A stretch of 64,000 nucleotides of DNA from Anisus vortex (GCA_949126835.1 OX421500.1:26873731-26937730); one strand, 5' to 3'; numbered from the stretch's first letter, positions 11,239 to 23,460 are shown. Program-made: numbers and translations. The notes: generated by a model not told the origin, from the letters alone.

Positions 11239-13442
11239 CGACCACCCTTAAAAGTTTTATAATTATTTCTTTTACATTTGAAAAAATGTTAATTTTAAGG
11301 AATAATTATAAAAGAAAATATTCCGGGGAAAACAATACAGTTCAATTGGCGATCCCAATAATTCAATCGAACTGATAACAATAACATAATAATATATGCA
11401 ATATAAATTCATCTTATCAAATGGCTTAACTATAGTCATTCAATCATTCAATTTTTAATTCAAAACAATGGACAGTTAAATTGTTTATCTAAATCTTGTA
11501 TACAAGAAAAATACATAATCATTCTTAATAGATATAATATAATACAAGTTAATAATTTCTATTACATTGAACATTCCACTGTAATAAAAACTCTCTCGTC
11601 CATTTAATTATAAACTAATATCTTTTACATTTGTAATCAAACAACAAAAGAAAAAATCACTTAATGTCTATGCAGACACGACTTATTTTTTTCATAAGGA
11701 GAAAAAAAACCCAACGTTCTGATAGAACACATGCTAGGCCTAACTCAATTACAAAACAAAAAAAAAATACTAGCCCTGACCTAATTTCACTTTACAACAA
11801 AATTTTATTGCTTCGACAGTATGTTTGTAGGCTGGCTAACACATTAAACTTTAAACAATACTGTCTGTGTCAAAACCCAAAATTTCTAGGTCAGTATTCC
11901 GCACTCTCTCTCTCTATTCCTTTTTTCACCCTCTCATTCTCAATTGATTCTAACAATATTGACATCGCTATGCAAATTTACCTCATCACAGCCTAGGTCA
12001 AAGAAAATAAATCTCTACGCGATTAAATAGTTATCGTATTAAATGAGCATTCTTTAACAACTTATTATCTCAATATTAAATTCATTTATGTTATTTTGAG
12101 AACATTAAACATAGTCTGTTCACGAATTAAAATAGTTTATAGACAATTTCATTAAAAATATTTCAATCTTTCATTTTACCATGACCTTTCGACGTCATTA
12201 TTTTCTTTTTAAAAGAGTTCACATTGAAACATTCTATCTTTCATGCAGACATGGATTTACTTGAAACAAATTTGGTTAATTTACTTAATTAACTATCAAT
12301 CAAAGCAGATTATATTATCTTCATACAATCTTAGTACTAAATAGTAAGTACTTATTTTCTTTTAATTACATTAAAGACATTTCAAATACAATATTATTGA
12401 AGTAGAAAAGATAAAAGCATAGGCTACTATTAATTTTTTTTCAGAGCGAAATCAATGTAACAATTTATGTACAAAACAAACTGCTAGTTTGACTGGTGTG
12501 GTAAAACATTCCATTTCCAATCTTTTCAGTGGTGTACATTGCTCTTTTCCATTTTCCATAAAGGTTTTATTCATTAGGTTCTAGGTTCTCCTGTTACTTC
12601 ACAGTGTTCAGGTCTACCCAATCTTTTGATTGTCAGTACAATTCATTCAATCTATTTTAACTCATACAGAAAAAAAATAGATTAGTTTTACAATCTTGAC
12701 ATGAAATCCTTAATTAATAATACATTAGTTTAACATTGGTATGTCAACATTATAAATTTTCAACCATGAAATTCTCAATCATTCTGGTTTACAGTGTCAA
12801 ATCAGTGGCACATATCCTAAATTTATACAAACAAGGATACAAAGTTTTATTAGTTTCTACTTCTGGTCTGCTTTTCATGTAACAGTATCCTAAAAGTGAA
12901 AAATCATATATAATACATTTCCTAGAATTCTTGTTAGTCATAGTTCTGTCTTGCTGCAACTATTTTTACCCTACATTATCATACATTCAATGATAATATA
13001 ACAAATGAATAAATTCACATAGAAGAAATTTGCATCTTGACTCAGTGCAATTATTTCAACAACAGTACATGATAAAATAAATTTCCATAGTACAATCATA
13101 AAACATTTCTCCATACTTTAGTGATAGAAAAATTCTCTTTTCTTAAAACCATTTACATCTTTTTCAATCAAATTATCCTCTCTGCCAAATGTTTCAATTA
13201 TCATTTCCAGAGATTCTCAAACATATCTTATAATCAGTCCACATTTATAATGTCCTCTGATTTAGAAACCAATTCTGCGGATAAAACTGATCTTTTTCTC
13301 TTATAGCAATTATTTTAATGCTCAAACTAACAAGTTTGTTTAGAAATATCACACTAGAATGATATTTACTCTAACAATACTTTTACTCATTCCTTTTTCT
13401 TCACAAGTAAGGGATTTAGTTTTAAAATAGTAAGTTTGGTAA
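11239..13442 (-). other. Polypurine tract and 3' non-coding tail of array unit 3
   Basis: Same 2.2-kb non-coding tail. Private differences include an A-to-G change near 11474 and a changed pair near 12922-12924. No gene seen. Confidence 0.6.
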
Positions 13443-16211
13443 CTAACTATCAGTGAATTTGTCATTCAATTCATCCTGTACTCCAGGCATAAATTTTACA
13501 ATAAAGAGTAACAATGTTAACAACATCAAGCTTATTCCAATTGTTTTCAGAAGGTAAGGCTTTATCATTTTCAAATGATATAATATTTTTGCCTTTCTTT
13601 CATCACACAACAATGGCATCTGCATGTGAGCAGTGTACAATTTTTTTCTAACAAAAACAGTTATGTCAGACAAAAAAATTATGTACTTATCTAGGTACTT
13701 GATCAGCCCAAGGAGGTCCAATTCGGTCTGCCATTCCTCTGGAAGTAGTTTGAGTGGTCCTCGGACAGTGGGTCCAAAGATTGGTCCATAGGCTCCTCGA
13801 CTTTCCGGATAGGATTCAGTTATCACCTCATGCTCCAGGCATAAGTTCTTTAGTACTGGATTGAAGAGTTCCGAGGCGAAGTTGGTCCTTCGATCTGTCG
13901 GTATGGATTGTGGTAATCCATAGCTTTTGGTAGTTTCGGTCCAGCTCTCCGCACTCGTTTCTTCAGTGATGCTCCTCCAATCTTCATCTGTACCGGCAAC
14001 TGCAGGTTTGCATTGTTGTTTGTTCATGCTGTGGTCTATCTGTTCATAGACATCATTAGTAGGAGTTTCTTTATCGTCGACAGCTTTCTCATGCAACTGT
14101 AGCAACTCTGGGTCTACTTTCTGTTCAGCAGTCAATTCATTTTGTGATGACTTCTTTGATTGATCATTTCCTTTCGGACAATTTTCAATCATGGAGAAAA
14201 TAGTAGTATCAAGTTCCACTTCTTCTTCCTCTTTCTTCTCTCGTGGGAGAATTTCTTCTTTCTTTTTCTTTTCTTGTGAGAGAATTTCTTCTTTCTTTTT
14301 CTGTGGTGTCATACCATTTATGACATCACCTACAGGATAAAGTTCTTTTCCTTTTCCTGTCTCCACCATAGGACTAGGGTCTGGATTTTCCTTCACAATC
14401 AGTTCAGGTCTCACCCTCCCTTTCGCCAAATCATTTGCTAGGATAACAGATATGCCCTCAACAGGAAGTTTTGATATTACTCCAACTGTCACATATCCTG
14501 TCACCAAGTCAGATGTGAGGTATATCCTATGTAGAGGTATTTCTTCTTTCCATTCAAAACCTCTCAATAGGACAGTCTGTCCTGTCAATGTATTATCATT
14601 CAATGGTAATACATCTTTAAGCAGCAGTGTTAATGATGCTCCTGTGTCTCGTAATATTTTTACGGACTTCAGTGGTCCTTCCTTTTGTAAGGCCACACAA
14701 CCTTCACTAATGAACGGTTGAAAACTGCACAGGGTCTCTGTGTCAATTTTATTCTTCCCTTGACCATGACTTTCGGGTGTTGTTTCATCTTTCGATGACT
14801 TCAGACTCTTGTTCGAGTCAAAAATACTTTGGTCTACTTTCTCGTCTCTGTGGACTTGGACAATTAATCCAATAGTAGCCATTCTGTATTTATAATCAGG
14901 ATATTTATCCTCATTATCTTCAGTTGTAGATTTCTCTACCTTCTGACTTTTGCTCTCAGGCAAATCCACCCTCAGTGTTTCTGGTTTAGAAGAATCTTTC
15001 TCCGAATTCAGTTCGTTTGTATTTTCGCTTTCTTGTACATTCTGTATTTGTGCATGTCTGACGCACATGACCACTTTATTAGGTCCGTTTTCTTTTCTTA
15101 TACTCCAACAGTCTTCTATGTTATGTCCTGTTCTTTTACAAAAAGTACATTGGACGTTTTTGTTGACAGGTTTCTTATTCTCATCATTTTGTTTCACAAA
15201 ATGCTCTTTTTCACGATGTTGTTTTTGTGTGTTTTCTCCTTGCCGTTGTGATCTATTAAAATTCTTTCCATCAGCTGTTTTATGACACAGTGCATACTGT
15301 TCAGCTAAATCAGCAGCCTTATGTGGGTCAGTGATATCACGCTCGGATAAATACATTCTTATATCCGGCCTCACTTTGTTAATAAAATCCTCTAACAGAA
15401 TGATATCTTTCATTTCTTTTAATGTGGAGATATTTCTGGATTTTATCCACTGATCCATTAACTTTTCTTCTGCTCTAAGGAAGTCTAAGTGTGTTTGGTA
15501 AGGGGACATTGTGTACTGACGGAACCTTTTCCGATAACTTTCCGGTATTTGGTTATAGGCTTTAAGTACAGTGTCTTTAATGATTTCATAATCATTTAAA
15601 TTCTCCTCTTTTAACAATAGAACACAATCTCTTGCCCTTCCCTGAGTAAAAGCTGTTCTGACTAATATTCCCCATTTATCTTCTGGGAACTTAAAATCTC
15701 TGCAAGAAATTTCAAAGGTCTGGAAGAAATTAGCTATTTCACTTTCTTTATCAATGTAGGTAGGGACTAGCTTTTTCCATCTGGCCATCTCTACATCATT
15801 ATGAGATTCTTTTTTAGTAGCTCCTATCTTCGCCAGTTCTATTCTTTCCTGACTTTCTGTTTCTCTTTGACTTTTCTTATCTCTTTCCTGACTTTCTATT
15901 TCTAGACGTCTTTGTTCCACCTCAAGACGTTTTTGTTCCATCTCCATTTCCATCCGTTTCATTTCTAACTGAAATCTAAACTGTTCTGACATAGATTTCG
16001 ACGTCTGACCTTCAACTTGATATCCCTCCGCGCTTGATTCTACTTTCAACTTTCCACTCGCAATCAACACATCTTTTATCTGCTGTGTCAACACAGTCCT
16101 CGATGGTGTAGTCTCAGTAACTTCTATCTTTAAGATCTCAGCGATCTCTTTTAACTTCTTTATTGATAAAGTTTTCAGAACTTCTTCTTCTGGATTTTCA
16201 ATAAATTCCAT
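13443..16211 (-). CDS. Gag-protease-like polyprotein, array copy 3
   Basis: Intact 922-codon copy. Relative to copy 2 it has Asn instead of Lys at residue 375 (just after the CCHC knuckle) and Glu instead of Lys at 404. Both changes are shared with copy 4. It also has a private silent change near 13916. All recognisable motifs are unchanged. Confidence 0.85.
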   Translation of the reverse strand: MEFIENPEEEVLKTLSIKKLKEIAEILKIEVTETTPSRTVLTQQIKDVLIASGKLKVESSAEGYQVEGQTSKSMSEQFRFQLEMKRMEMEMEQKRLEVEQRRLEIESQERDKKSQRETESQERIELAKIGATKKESHNDVEMARWKKLVPTYIDKESEIANFFQTFEISCRDFKFPEDKWGILVRTAFTQGRARDCVLLLKEENLNDYEIIKDTVLKAYNQIPESYRKRFRQYTMSPYQTHLDFLRAEEKLMDQWIKSRNISTLKEMKDIILLEDFINKVRPDIRMYLSERDITDPHKAADLAEQYALCHKTADGKNFNRSQRQGENTQKQHREKEHFVKQNDENKKPVNKNVQCTFCKRTGHNIEDCWSIRKENGPNKVVMCVRHAQIQNVQESENTNELNSEKDSSKPETLRVDLPESKSQKVEKSTTEDNEDKYPDYKYRMATIGLIVQVHRDEKVDQSIFDSNKSLKSSKDETTPESHGQGKNKIDTETLCSFQPFISEGCVALQKEGPLKSVKILRDTGASLTLLLKDVLPLNDNTLTGQTVLLRGFEWKEEIPLHRIYLTSDLVTGYVTVGVISKLPVEGISVILANDLAKGRVRPELIVKENPDPSPMVETGKGKELYPVGDVINGMTPQKKKEEILSQEKKKKEEILPREKKEEEEVELDTTIFSMIENCPKGNDQSKKSSQNELTAEQKVDPELLQLHEKAVDDKETPTNDVYEQIDHSMNKQQCKPAVAGTDEDWRSITEETSAESWTETTKSYGLPQSIPTDRRTNFASELFNPVLKNLCLEHEVITESYPESRGAYGPIFGPTVRGPLKLLPEEWQTELDLLGLIKYLDKYIIFLSDITVFVRKKLYTAHMQMPLLCDERKAKILYHLKMIKPYLLKTIGISLMLLTLLLFIVKFMPGVQDELNDKFTDS

Positions 16212-16382
16212 TCTTTAGTTAAGAGATTTATAAAATGTAAATTTCCAACTTACGTTTTTCCAATCGGAAGAATAATTTCAGCGTTCTTAGGCTTGCTCAG
16301 TAGGTCACGGCTCCAACACACAACACAACACAACTTGAATATATGCTTCACTATACAACTATATCGGACGCAGCCCGCAAAC
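16212..16382 (-). promoter_or_regulatory. 5' leader of array unit 3
   Basis: Same 171-bp leader, with the putative splice donor (ACTTAC on +) at 16248-16253. Confidence 0.4.
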
Positions 16383-17008
16383 TGTTATGGCCCTCTTTAT
16401 GATGATGACTATTATTACGACTCGTTAAATCGGATTCAATGCATATAGTTGTATCTTTATTAGAAGTCTCTAGATTCTGCTAATCTGTAGCCCAAGCTAG
16501 GGGTTCCTTGACTGACAGGTCTATGCAGCAATGTAGTTATATTCGTGATAATTATCTTCAACACCTTTCTCAACAATGATAGATCACACAACTCCAGTTG
16601 TTGAATAAACAATTTTATTTAAATTGTAGACTCAATATAAACGATCAATAAACTTCATCAACTGATGGCAACATAAGTTTCAATACAATGGCATACAATA
16701 TACAAATGAATATAGCGACTTCACTCGACAAACTTCCGAACTGAACTAACTTTAAGGAGGTCGGAACTTTACAAAGAAAACTATCATCGAAGATTCTACA
16801 GGGTCTTAATACGCATTTTAACCTCTTTCTCTATAATTACTACGATCCAGAATTATCCTCCAATTTCCACGGGATTTGAACGAATTATTTTATTTAAACT
16901 GCCCTCAGGGCATAAAGGTCAAACCTTGGTCGCCTTGGACTCTGATACGCACTTGTTAAGAGGTCAATGCCTTACTACGTCATTCATTTATGACCGAGAT
17001 TCGTAACA
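16383..17008 (-). repeat. LTR between array units 3 and 4
   Basis: 626-bp LTR copy with TGTTA and TAACA ends. It is the single LTR between gag copies 3 and 4. Confidence 0.75.
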
Positions 17009-19212
17009 CGACCACCCTTAAAAGTTTTATAATTATTTCTTTTACATTTGAAAAAATGTTAATTTTAAGGAATAATTATAAAAGAAAATATTCCGGGGAA
17101 AACAATACAGTTCAATTGGCGATCCCAATAATTCAATCGAACTGATAACAATAACATAATAATATATGCAATATAAATTCATCTTATCAAATGGCTTAAC
17201 TATAGTCATTCAATCATTCAATTTTTAATTCAAAACAATGGACAATTAAATTGTTTATCTAAATCTTGTATACAAGAAAAATACATAATCATTCTTAATA
17301 GATATAATATAATACAAGTTAATAATTTCTATTACATTGAACATTCCACTGTAATAAAAACTCTCTCGTCCATTTAATTATAAACTAATATCTTTTACAT
17401 TTGTAATCAAACAACAAAAGAAAAAATCACTTAATGTCTATGCAGACACGACTTATTTTTTTCATAAGGAGAAAAAAAACCCAACGTTCTGATAGAACAC
17501 ATGCTAGGCCTAACTCAATTACAAAACAAAAAAAAAATACTAGCCCTGACCTAATTTCACTTTACAACAAAATTTTATTGCTTCGACAGTATGTTTGTAG
17601 GCTGGCTAACACATTAAACTTTAAACAATACTGTCTGTGTCAAAACCCAAAATTTCTAGGTCAGTATTCCGCACTCTCTCTCTCTATTCCTTTTTTCACC
17701 CTCTCATTCTCAATTGATTCTAACAATATTGACATCGCTATGCAAATTTACCTCATCACAGCCTAGGTCAAAGAAAATAAATCTCTACGCGATTAAATAG
17801 TTATCGTATTAAATGAGCATTCTTTAACAACTTATTATCTCAATATTAAATTCATTTATGTTATTTTGAGAACATTAAACATAGTCTGTTCACGAATTAA
17901 AATAGTTTATAGACAATTTCATTAAAAATATTTCAATCTTTCATTTTACCATGACCTTTCGACGTCATTATTTTCTTTTTAAAAGAGTTCACATTGAAAC
18001 ATTCTATCTTTCATGCAGACATGGATTTACTTGAAACAAATTTGGTTAATTTACTTAATTAACTATCAATCAAAGCAGATTATATTATCTTCATACAATC
18101 TTAGTACTAAATAGTAAGTACTTATTTTCTTTTAATTACATTAAAGACATTTCAAATACAATATTATTGAAGTAGAAAAGATAAAAGCATAGGCTACTAT
18201 TAATTTTTTTTCAGAGCGAAATCAATGTAACAATTTATGTACAAAACAAACTGCTAGTTTGACTGGTGTGGTAAAACATTCCATTTCCAATCTTTTCAGT
18301 GGTGTACATTGCTCTTTTCCATTTTCCATAAAGGTTTTATTCATTAGGTTCTAGGTTCTCCTGTTACTTCACAGTGTTCAGGTCTACCCAATCTTTTGAT
18401 TGTCAGTACAATTCATTCAATCTATTTTAACTCATACAGAAAAAAAATAGATTAGTTTTACAATCTTGACATGAAATCCTTAATTAATAATACATTAGTT
18501 TAACATTGGTATGTCAACATTATAAATTTTCAACCATGAAATTCTTAATCATTCTGGTTTACAGTGTCAAATCAGTGGCACATATCCTAAATTTATACAA
18601 ACAAGGATACAAAGTTTTATTAGTTTCTACTTCTGGTCTGCTTTTCATGTAACAGTATCCTAAAAGTGAAAAATCATATATAATACATTTCTTGGAATTC
18701 TTGTTAGTCATAGTTCTGTCTTGCTGCAACTATTTTTACCCTACATTATCATACATTCAATGATAATATAACAAATGAATAAATTCACATAGAAGAAATT
18801 TGCATCTTGACTCAGTGCAATTATTTCAACAACAGTACATGATAAAATAAATTTCCATAGTACAATCATAAAACATTTCTCCATACTTTAGTGATAGAAA
18901 AATTCTCTTTTCTTAAAACCATTTACATCTTTTTCAATCAAATTATCCTCTCTGCCAAATGTTTCAATTATCATTTCCAGAGATTCTCAAACATATCTTA
19001 TAATCAGTCCACATTTATAATGTCCTCTGATTTAGAAACCAATTCTGCGGATAAAACTGATCTTTTTCTCTTATAGCAATTATTTTAATGCTCAAACTAA
19101 CAAGTTTGTTTAGAAATATCACACTAGAATGATATTTACTCTAACAATACTTTTACTCATTCCTTTTTCTTCACAAGTAAGGGATTTAGTTTTAAAATAG
19201 TAAGTTTGGTAA
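17009..19212 (-). other. Polypurine tract and 3' non-coding tail of array unit 4
   Basis: Same non-coding tail. A private C-to-T change is visible near 18545. No gene seen. Confidence 0.6.
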
Positions 19213-21981
19213 CTAACTATCAGTGAATTTGTCATTCAATTCATCCTGTACTCCAGGCATAAATTTTACAATAAAGAGTAACAATGTTAACAACATCAAG
19301 CTTATTCCAATTGTTTTCAGAAGGTAAGGCTTTATCATTTTCAAATGATATAATATTTTTGCCTTTCTTTCATCACACAACAATGGCATCTGCATGTGAG
19401 CAGTGTACAATTTTTTTCTAACAAAAACAGTTATGTCAGACAAAAAAATTATGTACTTATCTAGGTACTTGATCAGCCCAAGGAGGTCCAATTCGGTCTG
19501 CCATTCCTCTGGAAGTAGTTTGAGTGGTCCTCGGACAGTGGGTCCAAAGATTGGTCCATAGGCTCCTCGACTTTCCGGATAGGATTCAGTTATCACCTCA
19601 TGCTCCAGGCATAAGTTCTTTAGTACTGGATTGAAGAGTTCCGAGGCGAAGTTGGTCCTTCGATCTGTCGGTATGGATTGTGGTAACCCATAGCTTTTGG
19701 TAGTTTCGGTCCAGCTCTCCGCACTCGTTTCTTCAGTGATGCTCCTCCAATCTTCATCTGTACCGGCAACTGCAGGTTTGCATTGTTGTTTGTTCATGCT
19801 GTGGTCTATCTGTTCATAGACATCATTAGTAGGAGTTTCTTTATCGTCGACAGCTTTCTCATGCAACTGTAGCAACTCTGGGTCTACTTTCTGTTCAGCA
19901 GTCAATTCATTTTGTGATGACTTCTTTGATTGATCATTTCCTTTCGGACAATTTTCAATCATGGAGAAAATAGTAGTATCAAGTTCCACTTCTTCTTCCT
20001 CTTTCTTCTCTCGTGGGAGAATTTCTTCTTTCTTTTTCTTTTCTTGTGAGAGAATTTCTTCTTTCTTTTTCTGTGGTGTCATACCATTTATGACATCACC
20101 TACAGGATAAAGTTCTTTTCCTTTTCCTGTCTCCACCATAGGACTAGGGTCTGGATTTTCCTTCACAATCAGTTCAGGTCTCACCCTCCCTTTCGCCAAA
20201 TCATTTGCTAGGATAACAGATATGCCCTCAACAGGAAGTTTTGATATTACTCCAACTGTCACATATCCTGTCACCAAGTCAGATGTGAGGTATATCCTAT
20301 GTAGAGGTATTTCTTCTTTCCATTCAAAACCTCTCAATAGGACAGTCTGTCCTGTCAATGTATTATCATTCAATGGTAATACATCTTTAAGCAGCAGTGT
20401 TAATGATGCTCCTGTGTCTCGTAATATTTTTACGGACTTCAGTGGTCCTTCCTTTTGTAAGGCCACACAACCTTCACTAATGAACGGTTGAAAACTGCAC
20501 AGGGTCTCTGTGTCAATTTTATTCTTCCCTTGACCATGACTTTCGGGTGTTGTTTCATCTTTCGATGACTTCAGACTCTTGTTCGAGTCAAAAATACTTT
20601 GGTCTACTTTCTCGTCTCTGTGGACTTGGACAATTAATCCAATAGTAGCCATTCTGTATTTATAATCAGGATATTTATCCTCATTATCTTCAGTTGTAGA
20701 TTTCTCTACCTTCTGACTTTTGCTCTCAGGCAAATCCACCCTCAGTGTTTCTGGTTTAGAAGAATCTTTCTCCGAATTCAGTTCGTTTGTATTTTCGCTT
20801 TCTTGTACATTCTGTATTTGTGCATGTCTGACGCACATGACCACTTTATTAGGTCCGTTTTCTTTTCTTATACTCCAACAGTCTTCTATGTTATGTCCTG
20901 TTCTTTTACAAAAAGTACATTGGACGTTTTTGTTGACAGGTTTCTTATTCTCATCATTTTGTTTCACAAAATGCTCTTTTTCACGATGTTGTTTTTGTGT
21001 GTTTTCTCCTTGCCGTTGTGATCTATTAAAATTCTTTCCATCAGCTGTTTTATGACACAGTGCATACTGTTCAGCTAAATCAGCAGCCTTATGTGGGTCA
21101 GTGATATCACGCTCGGATAAATACATTCTTATATCCGGCCTCACTTTGTTAATAAAATCCTCTAACAGAATGATATCTTTCATTTCTTTTAATGTGGAGA
21201 TATTTCTGGATTTTATCCACTGATCCATTAACTTTTCTTCTGCTCTAAGGAAGTCTAAGTGTGTTTGGTAAGGGGACATTGTGTACTGACGGAACCTTTT
21301 CCGATAACTTTCCGGTATTTGGTTATAGGCTTTAAGTACAGTGTCTTTAATGATTTCATAATCATTTAAATTCTCCTCTTTTAACAATAGAACACAATCT
21401 CTTGCCCTTCCCTGAGTAAAAGCTGTTCTGACTAATATTCCCCATTTATCTTCTGGGAACTTAAAATCTCTGCAAGAAATTTCAAAGGTCTGGAAGAAAT
21501 TAGCTATTTCACTTTCTTTATCAATGTAGGTAGGGACTAGCTTTTTCCATCTGGCCATCTCTACATCATTATGAGATTCTTTTTTAGTAGCTCCTATCTT
21601 CGCCAGTTCTATTCTTTCCTGACTTTCTGTTTCTCTTTGACTTTTCTTATCTCTTTCCTGACTTTCTATTTCTAGACGTCTTTGTTCCACCTCAAGACGT
21701 TTTTGTTCCATCTCCATTTCCATCCGTTTCATTTCTAACTGAAATCTAAACTGTTCTGACATAGATTTCGACGTCTGACCTTCAACTTGATATCCCTCCG
21801 CGCTTGATTCTACTTTCAACTTTCCACTCGCAATCAACACATCTTTTATCTGCTGTGTCAACACAGTCCTCGATGGTGTAGTCTCAGTAACTTCTATCTT
21901 TAAGATCTCAGCGATCTCTTTTAACTTCTTTATTGATAAAGTTTTCAGAACTTCTTCTTCTGGATTTTCAATAAATTCCAT
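19213..21981 (-). CDS. Gag-protease-like polyprotein, array copy 4
   Basis: Intact 922-codon copy, identical in protein to copy 3 (Val149, Asn375, Glu404). It is the first gag at the outer 5' end of the array. Four open copies of a long ORF with only three variable residues fit very recent amplification. Confidence 0.85.
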   Translation of the reverse strand: MEFIENPEEEVLKTLSIKKLKEIAEILKIEVTETTPSRTVLTQQIKDVLIASGKLKVESSAEGYQVEGQTSKSMSEQFRFQLEMKRMEMEMEQKRLEVEQRRLEIESQERDKKSQRETESQERIELAKIGATKKESHNDVEMARWKKLVPTYIDKESEIANFFQTFEISCRDFKFPEDKWGILVRTAFTQGRARDCVLLLKEENLNDYEIIKDTVLKAYNQIPESYRKRFRQYTMSPYQTHLDFLRAEEKLMDQWIKSRNISTLKEMKDIILLEDFINKVRPDIRMYLSERDITDPHKAADLAEQYALCHKTADGKNFNRSQRQGENTQKQHREKEHFVKQNDENKKPVNKNVQCTFCKRTGHNIEDCWSIRKENGPNKVVMCVRHAQIQNVQESENTNELNSEKDSSKPETLRVDLPESKSQKVEKSTTEDNEDKYPDYKYRMATIGLIVQVHRDEKVDQSIFDSNKSLKSSKDETTPESHGQGKNKIDTETLCSFQPFISEGCVALQKEGPLKSVKILRDTGASLTLLLKDVLPLNDNTLTGQTVLLRGFEWKEEIPLHRIYLTSDLVTGYVTVGVISKLPVEGISVILANDLAKGRVRPELIVKENPDPSPMVETGKGKELYPVGDVINGMTPQKKKEEILSQEKKKKEEILPREKKEEEEVELDTTIFSMIENCPKGNDQSKKSSQNELTAEQKVDPELLQLHEKAVDDKETPTNDVYEQIDHSMNKQQCKPAVAGTDEDWRSITEETSAESWTETTKSYGLPQSIPTDRRTNFASELFNPVLKNLCLEHEVITESYPESRGAYGPIFGPTVRGPLKLLPEEWQTELDLLGLIKYLDKYIIFLSDITVFVRKKLYTAHMQMPLLCDERKAKILYHLKMIKPYLLKTIGISLMLLTLLLFIVKFMPGVQDELNDKFTDS

Positions 21982-22152
21982 TCTTTAGTTAAGAGATTTA
22001 TAAAATGTAAATTTCCAACTTACGTTTTTCCAATCGGAAGAATAATTTCAGCGTTCTTAGGCTTGCTCAGTAGGTCACGGCTCCAACACACAACACAACA
22101 CAACTTGAATATATGCTTCACTATACAACTATATCGGACGCAGCCCGCAAAC
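21982..22152 (-). promoter_or_regulatory. 5' leader of array unit 4
   Basis: Same leader, with the putative splice donor (ACTTAC on +) at 22018-22023. Confidence 0.4.
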
Positions 22153-22778
22153 TGTTATGGCCCTCTTTATGATGATGACTATTATTACGACTCGTTAAAT
22201 CGGATTCAATGCATATAGTTGTATCTTTATTAGAAGTCTCTAGATTCTGCTAATCTGTAGCCCAAGCTAGGGGTTCCTTGACTGACAGGTCTATGCAGCA
22301 ATGTAGTTATATTCGTGATAATTATCTTCAACACCTTTCTCAACAATGATAGATCACACAACTCCAGTTGTTGAATAAACAATTTTATTTAAATTGTAGA
22401 CTCAATATAAACGATCAATAAACTTCATCAACTGATGGCAACATAAGTTTCAATACAATGGCATACAATATACAAATGAATATAGCGACTTCACTCGACA
22501 AACTTCCGAACTGAACTAACTTTAAGGAGGTCGGAACTTTACAAAGAAAACTATCATCGAAGATTCTACAGGGTCTTAATACGCATTTTAACCTCTTTCT
22601 CTATAATTACTACGATCCAGAATTATCCTCCAATTTCCACGGGATTTGAACGAATTATTTTATTTAAACTGCCCTCAGGGCATAAAGGTCAAACCTTGGT
22701 CGCCTTGGACTCTGATACGCACTTGTTAAGAGGTCAATGCCTTACTACGTCATTCATTTATGACCGAGATTCGTAACA
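22153..22778 (-). repeat. Terminal 5' LTR of the array
   Basis: The outermost LTR ends in TAACA at 22778, after which the sequence leaves the array. The first bases outside are caacc (22779-22783). The other array end is outside the window, so a target-site duplication cannot be tested. Confidence 0.8.
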
Positions 22779-23360
22779 CAACCTATATCCACTACCCACT
22801 ACAGCTAGACCAGTCATTTCTTATAAGATTCTACTACTGGGGGAAAATTCATACCTGAGACCTAAGAAATGGCAACCTATACCCATACAGCTAGACCAGT
22901 CATTTCTTATATGATTCTACTACTGGGGGAAAATTCATACCTGAGACCTAAGAAATGGCAACCTATACCCATACAGCTAGACCAGTCATGTCTTATATGA
23001 TTCTACTACTGGGGGAAAATTTAATGTTTCACTTCACTCATATACAATGTCTACAACATTGAAAAAAAAACAATTCTCATTTTTCAAAATCAGTTTATCT
23101 TTCTTAAATAAACTGTTTTGCTTCATATATTCCTGTTTATATCTATAGAGCAGTATTGAACTGAATATGCTGACAATTAATACAGTGATTCTGATTTTAT
23201 ATTTTAGTTGTGTCTTAAAAGATTATTCCATTAAAAATTGTGAACACATTCTTTGTCTTTGGGAAGTGTAAACATATTATTTGTCTTTAGAAAAAGTGGA
23301 CACATCATTTGTCTTTAGAAAGTGTGAACACATCATTTGTCTTTTAAATTTTTTCTACAG
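22779..23360 (+). other. ELAC1 intron remnant between array and exon
   Basis: This 582-bp host segment holds an 86-bp tandem repeat (22801-23021, two full copies and a partial third; starts at 22801, 22887, 22973). It also holds a short degenerate repeat around the word acatcatttgtcttt (about 23239-23345). It ends in the polypyrimidine tract and AG of the ELAC1 acceptor (23359-23360). The bases next to the LTR resemble the start of the 86-bp repeat, so the array may have inserted into that repeat. Confidence 0.6.
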
Positions 23361-23460
23361 ACTAGATGTAGAGAAATTGAAATCACTTGGCATTACACCA
23401 GGTCCACTGTACGCTAGATTGAAACTTGGAGAAACTATAACCACAGAACAAGGGGAGACT
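23361..23460 (+). CDS. ELAC1: ELAC1 exon a
   Basis: Acceptor TTTTCTACAG and donor GTAAGT. It begins with the last base of a codon and ends in phase 0. It encodes the substrate-side segment with GITPGPLYARLKLGE. Confidence 0.85.

Larger units (their letters stand above)
1..22778 (-). mobile_element. Tandem array of a non-autonomous Gmr1-like Ty3/gypsy LTR retroelement (5770-bp unit)
   Basis: The same 5770-bp unit recurs with almost no divergence: gag starts at 4671, 10441, 16211 and 21981. The window opens inside an internal region, so the array continues to the left. Each unit is one 626-bp LTR plus a 5144-bp internal region, giving LTR-int-LTR-int with a single LTR at each junction. Similarity stops abruptly at 22778/22779, which fixes the outer edge of the 5' LTR on the minus strand. 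Each internal region has a 171-bp leader, a 922-codon ORF and about 2.2 kb of non-coding tail. No RT or RNase H is present, so the unit is non-autonomous. Unequal LTR-LTR recombination, or integration of concatemeric or one-LTR-circle cDNA, would give this structure. Which one is inference. Confidence 0.9.
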
